Under the pieces are notes generated by a model that did not search any database, had not been told where the DNA came from, and saw nothing but the letters and a program-made list of their open reading frames with translations. A stretch of 5,142 bases of DNA, from contig CACYCU010000106.1 in assembly GCA_902772945.1 (NCBI GenBank), positions 1 through 5,142 of the forward strand. Reading direction: 5' to 3'. This document shows, piece after piece, positions 5,089-5,142 of the stretch (within the stretch, counting starts at the first letter, position 1; every line of letters starts with the position of its first letter). The DNA comes from an uncultured bacterium (GTDB taxonomy: Bacteria > Cyanobacteriota > Vampirovibrionia > Gastranaerophilales > Gastranaerophilaceae). A program made the translations under genes and the position numbers.

Positions 5089-5142
5089 ATGAGATGAAAA
5101 GCTTTTAAATTCGGAGATAATATTTCAACAGACCACATTGCA
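5089..5142 (+). CDS. leuD: Start of a LeuD-like aconitase-family small subunit, with in-frame TGA at codon 3; cut by window edge
   Basis: ATG at 5089 follows a near-perfect Shine-Dalgarno sequence AAGGAG (5077-5082) at six-base spacing. The frame reads MR-stop-KAFKFGDNISTDHIA to the window edge. The motif FGDNISTDHI is the N-terminal signature of small subunits of the aconitase superfamily, such as 3-isopropylmalate dehydratase LeuD (leucine synthesis) and homoaconitase. Relatives usually have Gly where the TGA stands (MxGKAFKFGD), so GGA to TGA is the likely change. A second ATG at 5094 is in another frame and stops after four codons, so it does not rescue the gene. Only 18 codons are visible, and LeuD cannot be separated from homoaconitase or other aconitase-swivel proteins. 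If the TGA is real, normal initiation makes only a dipeptide. Confidence 0.65.

Noticed and set aside
5095..5097. Genetic code in which TGA means Gly or Trp
   Set aside because: No TGA occurs in frame in the other roughly 1,500 conserved codons of the window, which would be very unlikely if TGA were a common sense codon. The lack of TGA stops among the visible gene ends (TAG three times, TAA once) is too small a sample to count the other way.

Overview
The window is an AT-rich, gene-dense bacterial chromosome segment. It holds five gene units plus the first codons of a sixth, and I see no mobile element, CRISPR array, tRNA or rRNA. The gene content is housekeeping: tRNA wobble modification, threonine and branched-chain amino-acid synthesis, a radical SAM enzyme and a histidine-phosphatase-fold protein. 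Low G+C, Lys/Asn-rich proteins, extended -10 promoters of the form TGCTATAAT and a Met/Gln-rich coiled-coil protein remind me of gut Candidatus Gastranaerophilales (Melainabacteria). That placement is an impression from memory and could be wrong; other AT-rich host-associated lineages are possible.

Layout. (1) 1-991, minus: an MnmD/MnmC-type tRNA methyltransferase, running off the left edge. (2) 1109-2062, plus: homoserine kinase ThrB, divergent from the first gene, with a very good sigma70-type promoter and ribosome binding site. (3) A bidirectional terminator hairpin at 2121-2142, shared with the convergent gene. (4) 2162-2686, minus: an unrecognised protein with a Met/Gln-rich centre between predicted coiled coils. 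(5) 2687-2881: a divergent intergenic region rich in inverted repeats. (6) 2882-4399, plus: a B12-binding-fold/radical SAM protein whose frame is broken by one TAA at codon 146. (7) 4394-5017, minus: a histidine-phosphatase-fold protein that has lost the catalytic RHG motif. (8) 5089 to the right edge, plus: the start of a LeuD-like aconitase-family small subunit, with TGA as its third codon.

The genes form no obvious single pathway. ThrB and the LeuD-like protein both belong to amino-acid synthesis, but they lie 3 kb apart under separate promoters. Almost every gene pair is divergent or convergent, so each gene is probably its own transcription unit.

The points most worth a second look are the two in-frame stop codons in otherwise well-conserved reading frames, both explicable by a single first-position G-to-T change; the apparent pseudo-phosphatase; the mirror-image promoter pair at 5045-5070; and the Met-rich protein. 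I found no convincing evidence of a new multi-gene system.
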